From Aliirhizobium wenxiniae (lineage in GTDB: Bacteria > Pseudomonadota > Alphaproteobacteria > Rhizobiales > Rhizobiaceae), in the NCBI RefSeq assembly GCF_014201355.1, contig NZ_JACHEG010000010.1, positions 1-64,000 of the forward strand: a stretch of DNA of 64,000 nucleotides, in the 5' to 3' direction. Shown here in pieces: positions 53,176 through 63,748 of the stretch (position 1 is its first letter; every line of letters begins with the position of its first letter). The translations under genes and the position numbers were made by a program. Under the pieces are notes generated by a model. The model saw only the letters and a list, made by a program, of their open reading frames with translations. It was not told where the DNA came from and searched no databases.

Positions 53176-53331
53176 ATGAGCACTGGAAGCCAAGCCCGCT
53201 CGCGAATGTACATTTTCGTCGCCGCACTCTTCGTTTTGGGCCTCATGCTTGCTGGCTACTACACGTTCTTTCAAACCCCCGGCGAGATCAACGATGCTCC
53301 CGCGTCAGAGGTGGTTAATCCGAAGTCGTGA
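53176..53331 (+). CDS. 51-residue single-helix membrane protein
   Basis: MSTGSQARSRMYIFVAALFV and onward: one membrane helix (IFVAALFVLGLMLAGYYTFF) and a short acidic tail. AAGGA six bases before the ATG supports translation. No family recognised. Confidence 0.55.
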   Translation: MSTGSQARSRMYIFVAALFVLGLMLAGYYTFFQTPGEINDAPASEVVNPKS

Positions 53332-53431
53332 AGTCATCACTAAAATTAAGCTGTGCTTATCTACAATCTGAAGATCATATATCGCCAGACGTCGGAGGCT
53401 CTATGTTAGGTCGCCTCAACGGAGCCATACG

Positions 53432-53518
53432 ATGCGTCTGACGATCTACAACTTTGTAATGTACGCTTCTTTTGTGCTCGTAGCTGGATACCTATACATC
53501 TTCGAAATCGCGCTTTAG
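53432..53518 (+). CDS. 28-residue membrane peptide
   Basis: The peptide begins MRLTIYNFVMYASFVLVAGY: nearly all of it is one hydrophobic helix. GGAG at 53421-53424 with a 7-base spacer precedes the ATG. Its end abuts, in convergent orientation, the broken tail gene. It could be a chance frame, but the ribosome site and composition argue for expression. Confidence 0.4.
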   Translation: MRLTIYNFVMYASFVLVAGYLYIFEIAL

Positions 53519-53526
53519 CGGACGTC

Positions 53527-55128
53527 TTAACCCCAAATCTTTGGGGTTGATGTATTGTCGCCGGTGTAACTCGTGGTCCTGCCGTATCTGAAGCCATCCA
53601 AACGAATAGGAATGGATTTGCTGGCATTGTTGCATCATAAGCGATTCGTATAACAACACGCCAGAAGCCATCGGCATCTTGCGTCGCCGACACAGCACCA
53701 GTCGCCAGTTGACGCTGTATTTCAAAGCCGCATAGTTGCAGCCATTCTTGCCGATTTCGATGACCGCATTGCGGGTGCCTGTTCCGCGCGCAAGGCTAAC
53801 CGAATATTCCTTCGTCGTGCTCGCCACTGTGAGTGTTGACGTGAGAAGAATATGGTGGTTCGGATCGGTGGACAGTTCGCGGATTTCTGCCGCCGTCAGC
53901 TTATGTTCCGGCGAATACACGTCTCGTGCCGTGCGCGCCGTCCAGCGCCCAAACTCCAAACGGTCAGGCTTTTGTACTGATAGAGCGCACCAGGCGCAAG
54001 CACCACACCAGCATTGACAGCCGTCGCGCCAGTGATTTTCGACGTGACATTGAAGTTTGCACCATTCGCCGCCTTCTTGTTACCGGTCGCATTCCAGTGA
54101 GTGCCGTCCGCCGTGTCAGACAGTGCAAGGATCGTGCCGGGAGTTACCGCGCGTTCGGTGCCGACTGCTATATCGACCACATTCTGACGAGTGCGGAGAT
54201 CGGTATTGCGCGTGCGGCGCTGTGGATCGCGTGTCGCATTGTAAACCGCGTTGGCAACGTTCGAATGTGACAACAGCCGGGATCGTCGAATAGAAGTATG
54301 ATTTATTCGTATGACGTGACTTGGCAGCTTCGACATAACCATCGACTTGTGCAGCCGTGCAGTTATTGAAGATCATGTCATTGGTGCCGAGCGCATAGAA
54401 GATGTTGTCGGTGATATTCAACAGACGATCGCGGCATGTGGTCTTGGAATAATCCGACATTTCGAATGCGGTTGCACCCGGTACGGAAGCGTCGATACCA
54501 ACCATGTAAGGCGTCAGAAGACGAGCAACCGAACCGATAGCACCTTGCAGCGTGTCAGGAACGTCACAGACCGCACCGGAAACCAGAACGCCAGAATGGT
54601 TACTGTCGCCAGAAACACCAAACGTCGGACGCGTCAGCTTACCACCAATGAAGGACGGACCATAGAAGTCACCGCCACCAGCCCTAGTATTCGAATATGA
54701 ATTGCCGGTTCCGATCAGGTTCGGGAAAGAAGCGCCATATTGGAGAGCTTCCCCGTTCGCATAGCCGCGCGAGCATGAGAGTAATAGCCACCGTTCGGGA
54801 AGTTGCCTTTGAAGTTGATCCAAAAATGGCTTCCGCCATTGGGACGGACAGCAGGACCATACAATTTTGCGTCTTGGAAAGCGGCGGCTCAAGCGACGTT
54901 TGCACCGGCTTTCGTTTGGAGAACCGTGATCCGTTGAAGTGATGTTTTCGTACGCAATGCCGTGAACAGTGCCCCCGACAGCCGGATTTACGGAGCCAAG
55001 GCCCTGCCCGCCGTTATATCGTTGGCGAGTGCCGTGACGTAAGACAGTGGACGAAGTCGCTCTAACCCAGCGCCAGCGGGCTTCAGAAGACCAATGTTCG
55101 AGAAGCCGAAACCAAGCCCGAAGACCAT
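53527..55128 (-). pseudogene. phage tail-type protein with SGNH/GDSL hydrolase domain, multiply frameshifted
   Basis: Read across frames from the ATG at 55128: GLGFGFSNIGLLKPAGAGLERLRPL, then QGLGSVNPAVGGTVHGIAYENI, LYGPAVRPNGGSHFWINFKGNFP, and an SGNH core with GDSNHSG (block I Ser) and ALGTNDM (block III Asn). Next come AVTPGTILALSDTADGTHWN and a carbohydrate-binding-like tail domain (DADGFWRVVIRIAYDATMP) ending SYTGDNTSTPKIWG at a stop at 53527-53529. At least six indels or stops separate these segments. Such proteins are tail-associated esterases that trim surface polysaccharide. Confidence 0.75.
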
Positions 55129-55420
55129 CAGGCGCTAACGACCGTCACTTTCACGCCTGAGCGAATGGAGAACGGGAACGACTGACCAGCAGCAATTTTC
55201 ACACGCGGCGTTACAGCGGCATTCGGGGCGGCTGCACCGCTCGAAAAGGCAACGTAGATGTCCATCAAGGCGATGACCATCAGATACTTCTACGATGCGG
55301 CGGTGAAGGTGTAAACGGCACCGCTGTCCAATTCTTGCGATTCGAAATCGCAAGACATCACAGCGGCGTCAGGGGTAATATTAGAAAAGACGAGTTGGGC
55401 AACAGCTATATAGAGGGCCT
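55128..55420 (-). pseudogene. small phage-type protein, in-frame stop
   Basis: The frame SNITPDAAVMSCDFESQELDSGAVYTF meets a TAG at 55290-55292 and continues IYVAFSSGAAAPNAAVTPR to a TGA at 55128-55130 that overlaps the start of the tail gene (TGATG). The coupled arrangement shows it belonged to the same phage operon. The upstream end is uncertain (around 55420). Confidence 0.55.
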
Positions 55421-55527
55421 CAAATAGCTAGTGTTTTAGCTATTTAGAAGCCGCACTGTCTCCGCGATCCGCTGGAACCAAAGTCCCTCAATCTAGTTTG
55501 GCTGCAACCTCAACGCGGATTGCTCAA

Positions 55528-55866
55528 ATGTCCCAGGACGATGTGATTTACTCGAAGTGCTTTGAAGAAGGTCGCAGAGCCGGTCGGATCGGCATGCCAG
55601 ACGCTTCGAACCCCTACGGGGAAGCTGGAACTGAGCGGAGCGCATGGCTCGACGGTTACGCCTCAGTCGATTTCGATCATGTGATCGCTATCGAGCGCAT
55701 CCATCTTTTTCACCTTGGAAGAGAAGCGGGTGAACGCGGCGATACGGCGACGAACTGTCCCTTTGTCCATGACGAAGACCCTGAGCGAATGGAAATATGG
55801 CTGATGGGCTATGCGCCCCAAATTGACGGGGAACCGAACGCGAATGCCAACGTTCGGCATTCATGA
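55528..55866 (+). CDS. protein with two tandem Rmf-like (ribosome modulation factor) motifs
   Basis: 112 residues from the ATG at 55528; a TTG at 55498 would add 10. Residues 11-44 (CFEEGRRAGRIGMPDASNPY and AWLDGY) and 62-95 (HLGREAGERGDTATNCPF and IWLMGY) each show the G-x3-G-x-G, NPY/CPF and W-L-x-GY pattern of ribosome modulation factor and related CrpP-type small proteins. Rmf binds the 30S/16S region and drives 100S ribosome hibernation. A two-unit version in a prophage remnant suggests a host-translation modulator. It overlaps the next small membrane gene (ATGA). Confidence 0.55.
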   Translation: MSQDDVIYSKCFEEGRRAGRIGMPDASNPYGEAGTERSAWLDGYASVDFDHVIAIERIHLFHLGREAGERGDTATNCPFVHDEDPERMEIWLMGYAPQIDGEPNANANVRHS

Positions 55867-56009
55867 AGTTTTTAGAACGCCGCCCATTAGTCACGACATT
55901 CATATTCTCAATCGCGATCATTGCATCGGTGTACGTCGTCCAGACGTGGATGACTGACCGGTTCGGATACGTTGACGGAAAAGCCCCGATCACCGAACCG
56001 CCGACCTAA
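55863..56009 (+). CDS. 48-residue membrane protein
   Basis: ATG at 55863 overlaps the preceding stop (ATGA). One membrane helix (TTFIFSIAIIASVYVVQTW) and a polar C-terminal tail. Its stop overlaps that of the convergent endolysin fragment. Function unknown; coupling to the Rmf-like gene suggests a joint role. Confidence 0.55.
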   Translation: MKFLERRPLVTTFIFSIAIIASVYVVQTWMTDRFGYVDGKAPITEPPT

Positions 56010-56378
56010 GCTGCCGTTTTAATGGCAGCAAAGAAGAGCTTCGCTTCAGCGGCAATCTTATCGGCTTTGTCCAGCGAATTGATGATCTTTCTAGCACCAG
56101 CCCAATCGGTCGTCTGGTCGTTGAAATAGTCGGAGAGCTTTTTGCCGGTGAACCGACCACTGGTCATGCCGTCGAACATAGCGTTGACCGACACATCCAC
56201 TTGAACCATGCGATCTGGATTATCCTTACAACCGTACTTCCAATAATTGTCCCTGCCCGTCGTCTGGCAAATCCCCCTCTTGCGATCACGCCATACGTCG
56301 CCAGATGACTCAGGACCATTGCCCATACGATCGGCATAGGCACGGTTTGCAATTGCTTGAGGCTTACGCGCATACCTT
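56006..56378 (-). pseudogene. phage endolysin (GH19/chitinase-like), 5' part removed by Tn3 end
   Basis: The frame YARKPQAIANRAYADRMGNG continues GRDNYWKYG, GMTSGRFTGKKLSDYFND and RKIINSLDKADKIAAEAKLF, the C-terminal half of GH19-like phage lysozymes (Predicted chitinase). The DVWRDRKRGICQTTGRD segment departs from the usual GWRYRGRGLIQLTGRD. The gene is interrupted at 56378 where the transposon end begins, and no upstream half is seen beyond the transposon. Confidence 0.75.
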
Positions 56379-58129
56379 GGGGTCAGAACAAAAGTACGCT
56401 AAGGCCGAACGAAACCGTAACGATACAGAGATCGGATGTGCGACATCGGATCTCTGTGGATTGCCGTCGACATGCGCCAGTTTTGATTTCTCTGCCCGGC
56501 CCGACTCGGCAACGCTTCTTGCAGATTGGTCGTTAATGAGGTCGGGCGATGGCAAAGCGCAAGCTTCTTAATGATCAAGATCGCCGGAAGCTTATCGATA
56601 TCCCAGTCGACGAAGACAACTTAATCCGCCACTATTCGTTGTCGTTAGCGGATCGCCTGGAGATCGAACTGCGGAGACGTAATCACAATCGGCTCGGCTT
56701 TGCCGTCCAGCTATGTCTGATGCGATACCCGGGTCGAGTGCTCGGAGCAGAAGAAACTACGCCTCGTGCCATGCTGAAATATGGTGCGGATCAGATCGGC
56801 GCCGCTCCAGACGAATTTGCCCTCTATGCACATCGTGAAGAAACCCGTCGGGACCATATGGCGCGCCTAATGGTCTATCTGGATACGCGGAGCGCGACGC
56901 TGCAAGATCGCCGCGCCGCGTTAATGGCGTCAATTCAAGCGGCAACCATGTCCGAGTGCTGCGATAGCTAGCTCTGCTGTCGCAGCGTTTCGCGAACGCG
57001 GAGTTCTTCTTCCGGCGATCGACACGATTAAACGCATCGGCGTTGCTGGCCGTGCCATAGCCCGGCGCCGGGCAGAAAGAACTCTGATTGAAGACAACCA
57101 CTCGATAGGCTTCAATTATTGGAAAGGCTGTTAGAGGTTGACCCGCCGATCGGCCAGACGCGCTTCCGTTGGCTGCGTTCGGCACCAGACGCGCCGGCTG
57201 TGTCGAACCTCGTCGGGTTAACCGAGCGCATAGCTTTTCTGCGGCAGTTGGAGATCGTCTGGAACTGCAGGTGCGGGTATCATCCGGACGGTGGGAGCAG
57301 ATGATCCGGGAGGGCAACGCAACGCCGGCCTGGCCTGCCAGCGACTTCAACGCCTGCCGTCGCTACGCTCTGATCGTGGCTCAAGTCATCAAGCTTTGTC
57401 AGAAGCTCACGGACGATGCGGTGACGATGTTCATCAAGCTGATAGGCAAGTTGTTCTCTCAAGCCAACAATCGAAAGAAGCAGCGGCAAATGGACTGCAG
57501 AGCGAATACTGCCAAAGCGCTGCGCATGTTTCTAGATACGATCACCGCCCTGCAGTCCGCCAATGACTATGGTCGGAACGCATTCGATGTTCTCGACCAA
57601 AAAGCCGGCTGGGACCGACTGCTTCGGATGAAGCCTGAGCTCGAAACGATGGTCGACGACAACGAGGCGCCGTCGTTGATCGTTGCAACCGAGCGATATG
57701 CGACCGTCCACAAATATGCCGGCGCGTTCCTCCTAGCCTTCACGTTCTGCTCAGCGCGTCGCCACGATCCGCTTCTTGCGGCAACTGCGCTGCTGAAACG
57801 GCTTTATGCCGAAACGGCGGACACTCCCGGATCGCGTACCACTCACCCACCTCTGCCAAACCGATCAGCCACTCATCTTCGATCAGGGAAAACCCAATCG
57901 TCGTCTGTACGAGGTTGCCACGCTCGCCGTTTTGCGAGACCGGCTTAGATCTGCAGAAATTTGGGGCGATAGTAGCCGATCTTTCCGGCCGATTGACGAA
58001 CATCTGATGCCGCGGTCGACATTCATCACGATGAAGGAAGAGGATCGTCTCGGTTTGGGGGTCCAGAGCGACGGCGCGCAGTGGCGAAATCGCGCCTTCT
58101 TCCGCTCAAGGCTTGAAATGAGGCGGTAA
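56379..58129 (+). mobile_element. Tn3-family transposon remnant
   Basis: The left end GGGGTC (56379-56384), running to GTACGCTAAG (56394-56403), matches the outer and inner parts of Tn3-family 38-bp inverted repeats. The transposase N-terminal and middle parts follow but the C-terminal catalytic third, resolvase and right inverted repeat are not found in the window. Confidence 0.75.
56549..58129 (+). pseudogene. Tn3-family transposase, frameshifted and truncated
   Basis: The first segment KRKLLNDQDRRKLIDIP, LIRHYSLSLADRLEI and HNRLGFAVQLCLMRYPGR is the DUF4158 N-terminal DNA-binding domain. After a shift near 56950, a middle part returns in other frames (57300 onward: LTDDAVTMFIKLIGKLFSQAN, DYGRNAFDVLDQKAGWDRLL, YAGAFLLAFTFCSARR). 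The last part RRLYEVATLAVLRDRLRSAEIWGDSSRSFRP ends at 58129, before the catalytic DDE region. It is not functional. Confidence 0.82.
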
Positions 58130-58348
58130 ACGCATTCGGTAAATAGCGTCTATTCCATCTTATCCATAAACGTTCTGCTTTGTCGTTCCCGCATAGTCAG
58201 CGTGTGCCCCGGATTGATCACGGAATTGTCGCCGCTCTATGTGCTGAACTTCCTATCGATTTGTTAAGGCTAGCGTCTTCTCAAAAGAGCTAATTCAACA
58301 GCTGTTAATCTAACTATGGCTCCCTGCTTCGACCGCGGGGGACCATAC

Positions 58349-59452
<1,104 letters not shown>

Positions 59453-59481
59453 AGTCGTTACCGGGTGTCTAGGGGGATGTG

Positions 59482-62244
59482 ATGCGTTTCTGGAGAAAAG
59501 TGAAAACGTCACTCGCTGTTCGGGCCGCGTTGGTCGCTCTTATGTGCGCCGTGCCAGTTTGGACGGCAGTAAAGCCATTCACCGATTACGTCGACAACGT
59601 GATTGCCAGCCTTCGTTTCAAAGCTTTGCAACGGCCGGCGAGTGGCGACGTTGTCTTCGTGGCGATCGATAAGAAAAGTCTTGATGCGATAGGCGTATGG
59701 CCCTGGCCACGCGGCATTCACTCGGAGATCATCGATCGACTGGCAGCGGCAGGTGCTCGTGACGTTTTTCTCGATATCGACTTCAGCAGCCCGTCGTCCG
59801 TCCCGGAAGATGAGAAACTAAGGCTGTCACTCATTGCTGCCGGCGGAAGCACTGTATTGCCTGTATTCCGGCAGCACGAAAGCGCCGTAGCAGGATCGGC
59901 CACAAGCGTAACTAGGCCGATATCCGCCCTCGCCTCGAATGCTTGGCTTGCGTTCGCTAACGTTGAACTTGCGGAAAGCGGGCTGATAACGACATTCAAA
60001 ATGGCCGACCTATTGGACGGAAGGATGACGCAATCCGTACCTGCCGTATTGGCACAGGTCGACGAAACCTCTGGCACCTATCTCATAGATTATTCTATCG
60101 ACCCTTCGACAATTCCAACTTTTTCTGCCTCTGATCTGTTGGATGGAACGGTTCCACTAAGCGTTTTTGCCGATAAGGCAGTGGTTGTCGGGGCTTACGC
60201 TACAGAACTGAAGGATGCCTACCCGGTACCAATGTACGGGCCTCTAGCGGGCCCCCTGATCCATATCCTAGCGACCGAAACGATTTTGCAGCATCGATTG
60301 GCATCGGGCGTCGACCAGACATTACCAGAACTGGTTCTCGCAGCAGCGCTTATTGGGATAGCCATCGGCTTCAGAGTGTATCGTCCCGTCGCTTTTATTG
60401 CGACTGCCGTCATACTGATCACAGCGATGGAAACCGTTGCATTCGTTATCCAGACCAATGACGCCTATGCAGTGCGAACGGCAAATGGCTGGATACTTTT
60501 AGGTCTTTCCCTCTTACTCGCCCTCAGCGAGAGAAGTAATTTCGCCCACGTCCGAAGCCGGATCGCCGTTGCTGACTATCAAACTTCAAAAATTACCCTC
60601 CAGTCCATAATCGCGGACAGCAATGACGTCGTCCTTGTTTTCGATGAAAATCTCTGCGTTCTCGATCGTAGTGCGTCTGCTGATGATCTCGACTCAGAGC
60701 ATGAGGATGGCAACGACCACCGTCTAACTATTCCAAGCGCGTTGATGCCGCATGTCGAGGAGGCTGTCCTTCGTTTCAGAGCAGGCAGCGCGCCGACCTA
60801 CTCAGTTTCTACAGACTTTGAGGTGGATCGCGGGGGTTTCGAGGCCCGTTTTGAAGCGTCAATTACGATATCCCGTTCAGAACGTCTCAACGATAGTGGC
60901 GAGCAAATCAACGGATTTATCGGAAGCGTTATCGCTCGTGACGTTACTGCCCGTCGAAAATACGAAGCGGACCTCCTTCGAATTTCCCAGGTCGATGAAT
61001 TAACTGGGCTGCTCAACCGCCGAGAATTCATCAATCGCCTTCAGTCCATGATCGAACCGCAGGTTGTCGTTGCTGTTGGACTGCACAGATTTCCTGAGCT
61101 CAGTGCGACTCTGGGCCGCCCAGCGTGCGACCAGCTTCTGCGCGCAATCGCCAGTCGTTTGTCCAGCGTCTCACTCGTTTCGCATCTGGGCCGTGTCAAC
61201 GGTGATTGCTTCGTGATGTCATTGAGTCTGCCGACCGGGGACTTCCACGAGATGCAAGCGGAAGCTATCCTGAGACAATTCGCGCTTCCTTTTGAAGCCG
61301 ATGGGTCAGAAATCTACGTTGACGCTCGCCTGGGCATTTCATTGTTCGACGACATTAGGCTTACGGCCGCGTTCGCTGTGGACCACGCCGAAACAGCACT
61401 TATCGACGCGAGGTCTAACCCCAATTCCAATTGGATCATCTACGCTGAAAAACGTGCCCAGGATCAACTTCGAGCCAGAAAGCTCGAACAGGCCATGCGC
61501 GCCAGTCTGAGGCAGGACGAATTCTTTCTCGCATATCAGCCGCAGGTCGATCTCGCCACGGGACAGATGGTAGGTGCCGAGACGCTCATGCGGTGGAGGC
61601 ATCCAGATTTTGGCTTGGTTTCGCCAGGTGAGTTTATTCCCGTTGCCGAGAGCAGTGGTGTCGTGTGCGACCTGGGAACATGGGCGCTTCGAAATGCCTG
61701 CGCAACTGCGATGACATGGCCACCTCATATGACAGTGGCAGTTAACGTCTCCCCCATTCAGTTTGCCAAAACGGATATCCTGGCGGAGGTTAAGAGAGCT
61801 TTGGCGGAAAGCGGGTTGGCCGCCCACCGACTTCACCTGGAGATCACTGAATCCGCTTTTTTGGATGGAACAGAGCGTTTATTGGGCGTCATTTCACAGT
61901 TAAGAAGTCTTGGTGTGTGCATAGCGCTCGACGACTTCGGCACCGGCTATTCATCACTCAGCTACATGGCTGGTTTCCCGTTGGACAAGCTGAAGATCGA
62001 TCAGTCTTTCGTACGCAAGCTGACTACCGACCATCAATCTTTCCTGATCGTAAAAGCAGTGACCTCACTTGCTCATGGCCTTGGGCTGAAGCTTGTCGCT
62101 GAGGGTATTGAGAAAGAAGAAGAGCGGCGGATTCTTGCCGAGTTGAAGTGCGAGGAAGGACAAGGCTACCTGTTCGGTAGACCGCAGAGTGCTGAAGAAA
62201 TTATGCAACAGCTAGCAAGCTTGAATAACACTGAGGCTGCCTGA
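59482..62244 (+). CDS. CHASE2-PAS-GGDEF-EAL signalling protein
   Basis: 920 residues. An N-terminal helix and periplasmic CHASE2 domain (about residues 30-290) with three following membrane helices precede a PAS-like fold (about 370-480), GGDEF (about 490-640) and EAL (about 655-905). GGDEF is degenerate: residues 573-577 read NGDCF, so cyclase activity is unlikely. EAL is ETL at 700-702, but the other catalytic elements are kept (NVSPIQF, ITESAF, DDFGTGYSS, KIDQSF, AEGIE), so c-di-GMP phosphodiesterase activity is likely. A start at ATG 59482 follows AGGGGGA. It is in an operon with FecR. Confidence 0.93.
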   Translation: MRFWRKVKTSLAVRAALVALMCAVPVWTAVKPFTDYVDNVIASLRFKALQRPASGDVVFVAIDKKSLDAIGVWPWPRGIHSEIIDRLAAAGARDVFLDIDFSSPSSVPEDEKLRLSLIAAGGSTVLPVFRQHESAVAGSATSVTRPISALASNAWLAFANVELAESGLITTFKMADLLDGRMTQSVPAVLAQVDETSGTYLIDYSIDPSTIPTFSASDLLDGTVPLSVFADKAVVVGAYATELKDAYPVPMYGPLAGPLIHILATETILQHRLASGVDQTLPELVLAAALIGIAIGFRVYRPVAFIATAVILITAMETVAFVIQTNDAYAVRTANGWILLGLSLLLALSERSNFAHVRSRIAVADYQTSKITLQSIIADSNDVVLVFDENLCVLDRSASADDLDSEHEDGNDHRLTIPSALMPHVEEAVLRFRAGSAPTYSVSTDFEVDRGGFEARFEASITISRSERLNDSGEQINGFIGSVIARDVTARRKYEADLLRISQVDELTGLLNRREFINRLQSMIEPQVVVAVGLHRFPELSATLGRPACDQLLRAIASRLSSVSLVSHLGRVNGDCFVMSLSLPTGDFHEMQAEAILRQFALPFEADGSEIYVDARLGISLFDDIRLTAAFAVDHAETALIDARSNPNSNWIIYAEKRAQDQLRARKLEQAMRASLRQDEFFLAYQPQVDLATGQMVGAETLMRWRHPDFGLVSPGEFIPVAESSGVVCDLGTWALRNACATAMTWPPHMTVAVNVSPIQFAKTDILAEVKRALAESGLAAHRLHLEITESAFLDGTERLLGVISQLRSLGVCIALDDFGTGYSSLSYMAGFPLDKLKIDQSFVRKLTTDHQSFLIVKAVTSLAHGLGLKLVAEGIEKEEERRILAELKCEEGQGYLFGRPQSAEEIMQQLASLNNTEAA

Positions 62245-62975
62245 CTGCTAACGGAACTCTGAAGATGGGCATGATCCAAAGATACTGCGATCGAAAAATG
62301 ACTTGAGCCCACAGCGTGCTTGATGGCGTTCGAACCATCGACCCGCCGAAGCAAGGTAGCGAGACCAACGAAGCGGCAGGAACACACCAGCTAGACGTGA
62401 TCGCTACCGAAAACAGGTTGCTACTTCTGGATCTGACACATACCTCCAAAAGGGAAAGTGCCAACAGGCCAGGCCGTCAGAAACAGCGAGATCCCAAGCC
62501 GAACTCAGCGCCATCGCGGACCGCCGCTACGTCTGAGATCGCTAGGCACAGCTAGATACTCACTTGTCTAAGGCCCGCTGTCGTCTTGAGTGCCGGCTTC
62601 TCATCCCCCGCAGGACCGCATCAGAGGTGAATAGATCAACCGATTCCGCCTGCCCATTCCGTGCCTTCGGTCCCGAGCGTCGAACTTTCGCGATCGAAAA
62701 CGGTCTGTTGTCATTGCAGAGCGAAGGACGTTGACCGGTATCAAACGCATGAGTATTCCCATTCGAGAAGGGGATCACATGACACAATCCAAAAGGACGC
62801 TCACTGCGCGCGTGCGTATTCCGATAACCGTCTGAGGACCTTCCTCGTGCAGTCGACGATATGACCCCTGCCGACCAGATGCCGACCAAGGACGATGATT
62901 TTCTGAAAGCTGCGTCACGTGCCAGCAATTTCGGCCGGTCGTAACCGGCAATGCGCCTTCTATTAGGGATACGGA
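62245..62975. other. 731-base stretch without a supported gene
   Basis: Short open frames on both strands (for example 62316-62555 plus, 62560-62928 minus) show no family resemblance, ribosome sites or balanced composition. No repeats or terminator recognised. Confidence 0.4.
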
Positions 62976-63364
62976 ATGAAGGTCTTTATCTACGGTACCC
63001 TAAAGCGCGGGTTTGCTCTGCACGACAAGGGCCTCAAATCGTCACGGTATCTGGGCAATGTCGTCACGGCTGTCCCCTATCCTCTCTACATCGCCGGAAG
63101 TTTCTTCGGCCCAATCACGCTCGATAAACCCGGAGACGGGCTGCCGGTAGAGGGAGAGCTGTTCGAGGTGTTGGAGGACACCCTCCCGAAGTTGGATGAA
63201 CTCGAAGACGTCGGTCAAGAAGAAAGCTTTCGCAGCGCTATCCGCGTATCCGGATCCGGAACGGAGACAGCATATGCTATTTCAAGAGCGAGATCTGGCT
63301 TGACCCCGTTCATTCCAGCTTACTCAGCGACTACCAGGATCGGCGCTTCGTACCGGAGCGATGA
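62976..63364 (+). pseudogene. gamma-glutamylcyclotransferase-like protein with frameshift
   Basis: The N-terminal MKVFIYGTLKRG is the YGxLxxG motif of the GGCT/AIG2-like fold; LPKLDELEDVGQEE holds the catalytic Glu. After TAYA, near 63276, the natural frame continues YFKSEIWLDPVHSSLLSDYQDRRFVPER and stops at 63362-63364, which overlaps the next ATG (ATGA). In the sequence as given a one-base deletion shifts to a non-homologous tail ending at 63437. AGGGA six bases before the ATG supports the start. Confidence 0.75.
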
Positions 63365-63663
63365 GCGTGAGCCACCTGATCCAGATATTTCTGCCTTTCA
63401 ATGTCGGGGACGCGCGTCAAATGATCGAAGCCGTTGAGAGCGAGCTGCTCGACCGGTTTGGAGGGGTGACGCTCAACATAAATTCGCCGGCCAAAGGGCT
63501 ATGGGACAGCGGCGCGGGTGTTGAGCGCGACAAGATCATCGTCGTGGAGATCATGACTGAGGAGCTCGACCTCGGGTGTTGGCATAATTATCGTCAGCAA
63601 TTGGAGCGGACTTTCGATCAGGACGAGATATTGATCCGAGCGGCCCAAGTGAGCCAGCTATGA
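63361..63663 (+). CDS. conserved hypothetical protein
   Basis: 100 residues. FGGVTLNINSPAKGLWDSGAGVERDKIIVVEIM and NYRQQLERTFDQDEILIRA fit a small alpha/beta family often found with cyclotransferase-like genes in proteobacteria. The function is unknown. Its ATG overlaps the stop of the natural cyclotransferase frame, so the pair was translationally coupled. Confidence 0.7.
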   Translation: MSVSHLIQIFLPFNVGDARQMIEAVESELLDRFGGVTLNINSPAKGLWDSGAGVERDKIIVVEIMTEELDLGCWHNYRQQLERTFDQDEILIRAAQVSQL

Positions 63664-63748
63664 GAGACGGTGGCTAGAAGCGGAAAAAATCGAACGGAAC
63701 CGATAGCGCTTTGAAGGAGTTGGCGCGTGCCACTCCAAAGGAGCTATC

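Larger units (their letters stand above)
49229..56378. mobile_element. prophage remnant with small cargo genes
   Basis: Between the IS3 copy and the Tn3 end lie a broken serine recombinase, a broken tail/SGNH gene, a broken small structural-type gene and a truncated phage endolysin. These are interspersed with intact small genes, several with single membrane helices, and a repeated dyad. The density of lesions marks an old, inactivated element. No head, terminase or portal genes are seen, so most of the phage is gone or the element was a satellite. Confidence 0.65.

Noticed and set aside
62316-62928. Short frames in the gap after the CHASE2 gene
   Set aside because: No motif, ribosome site or conservation signal; low-complexity polar composition.
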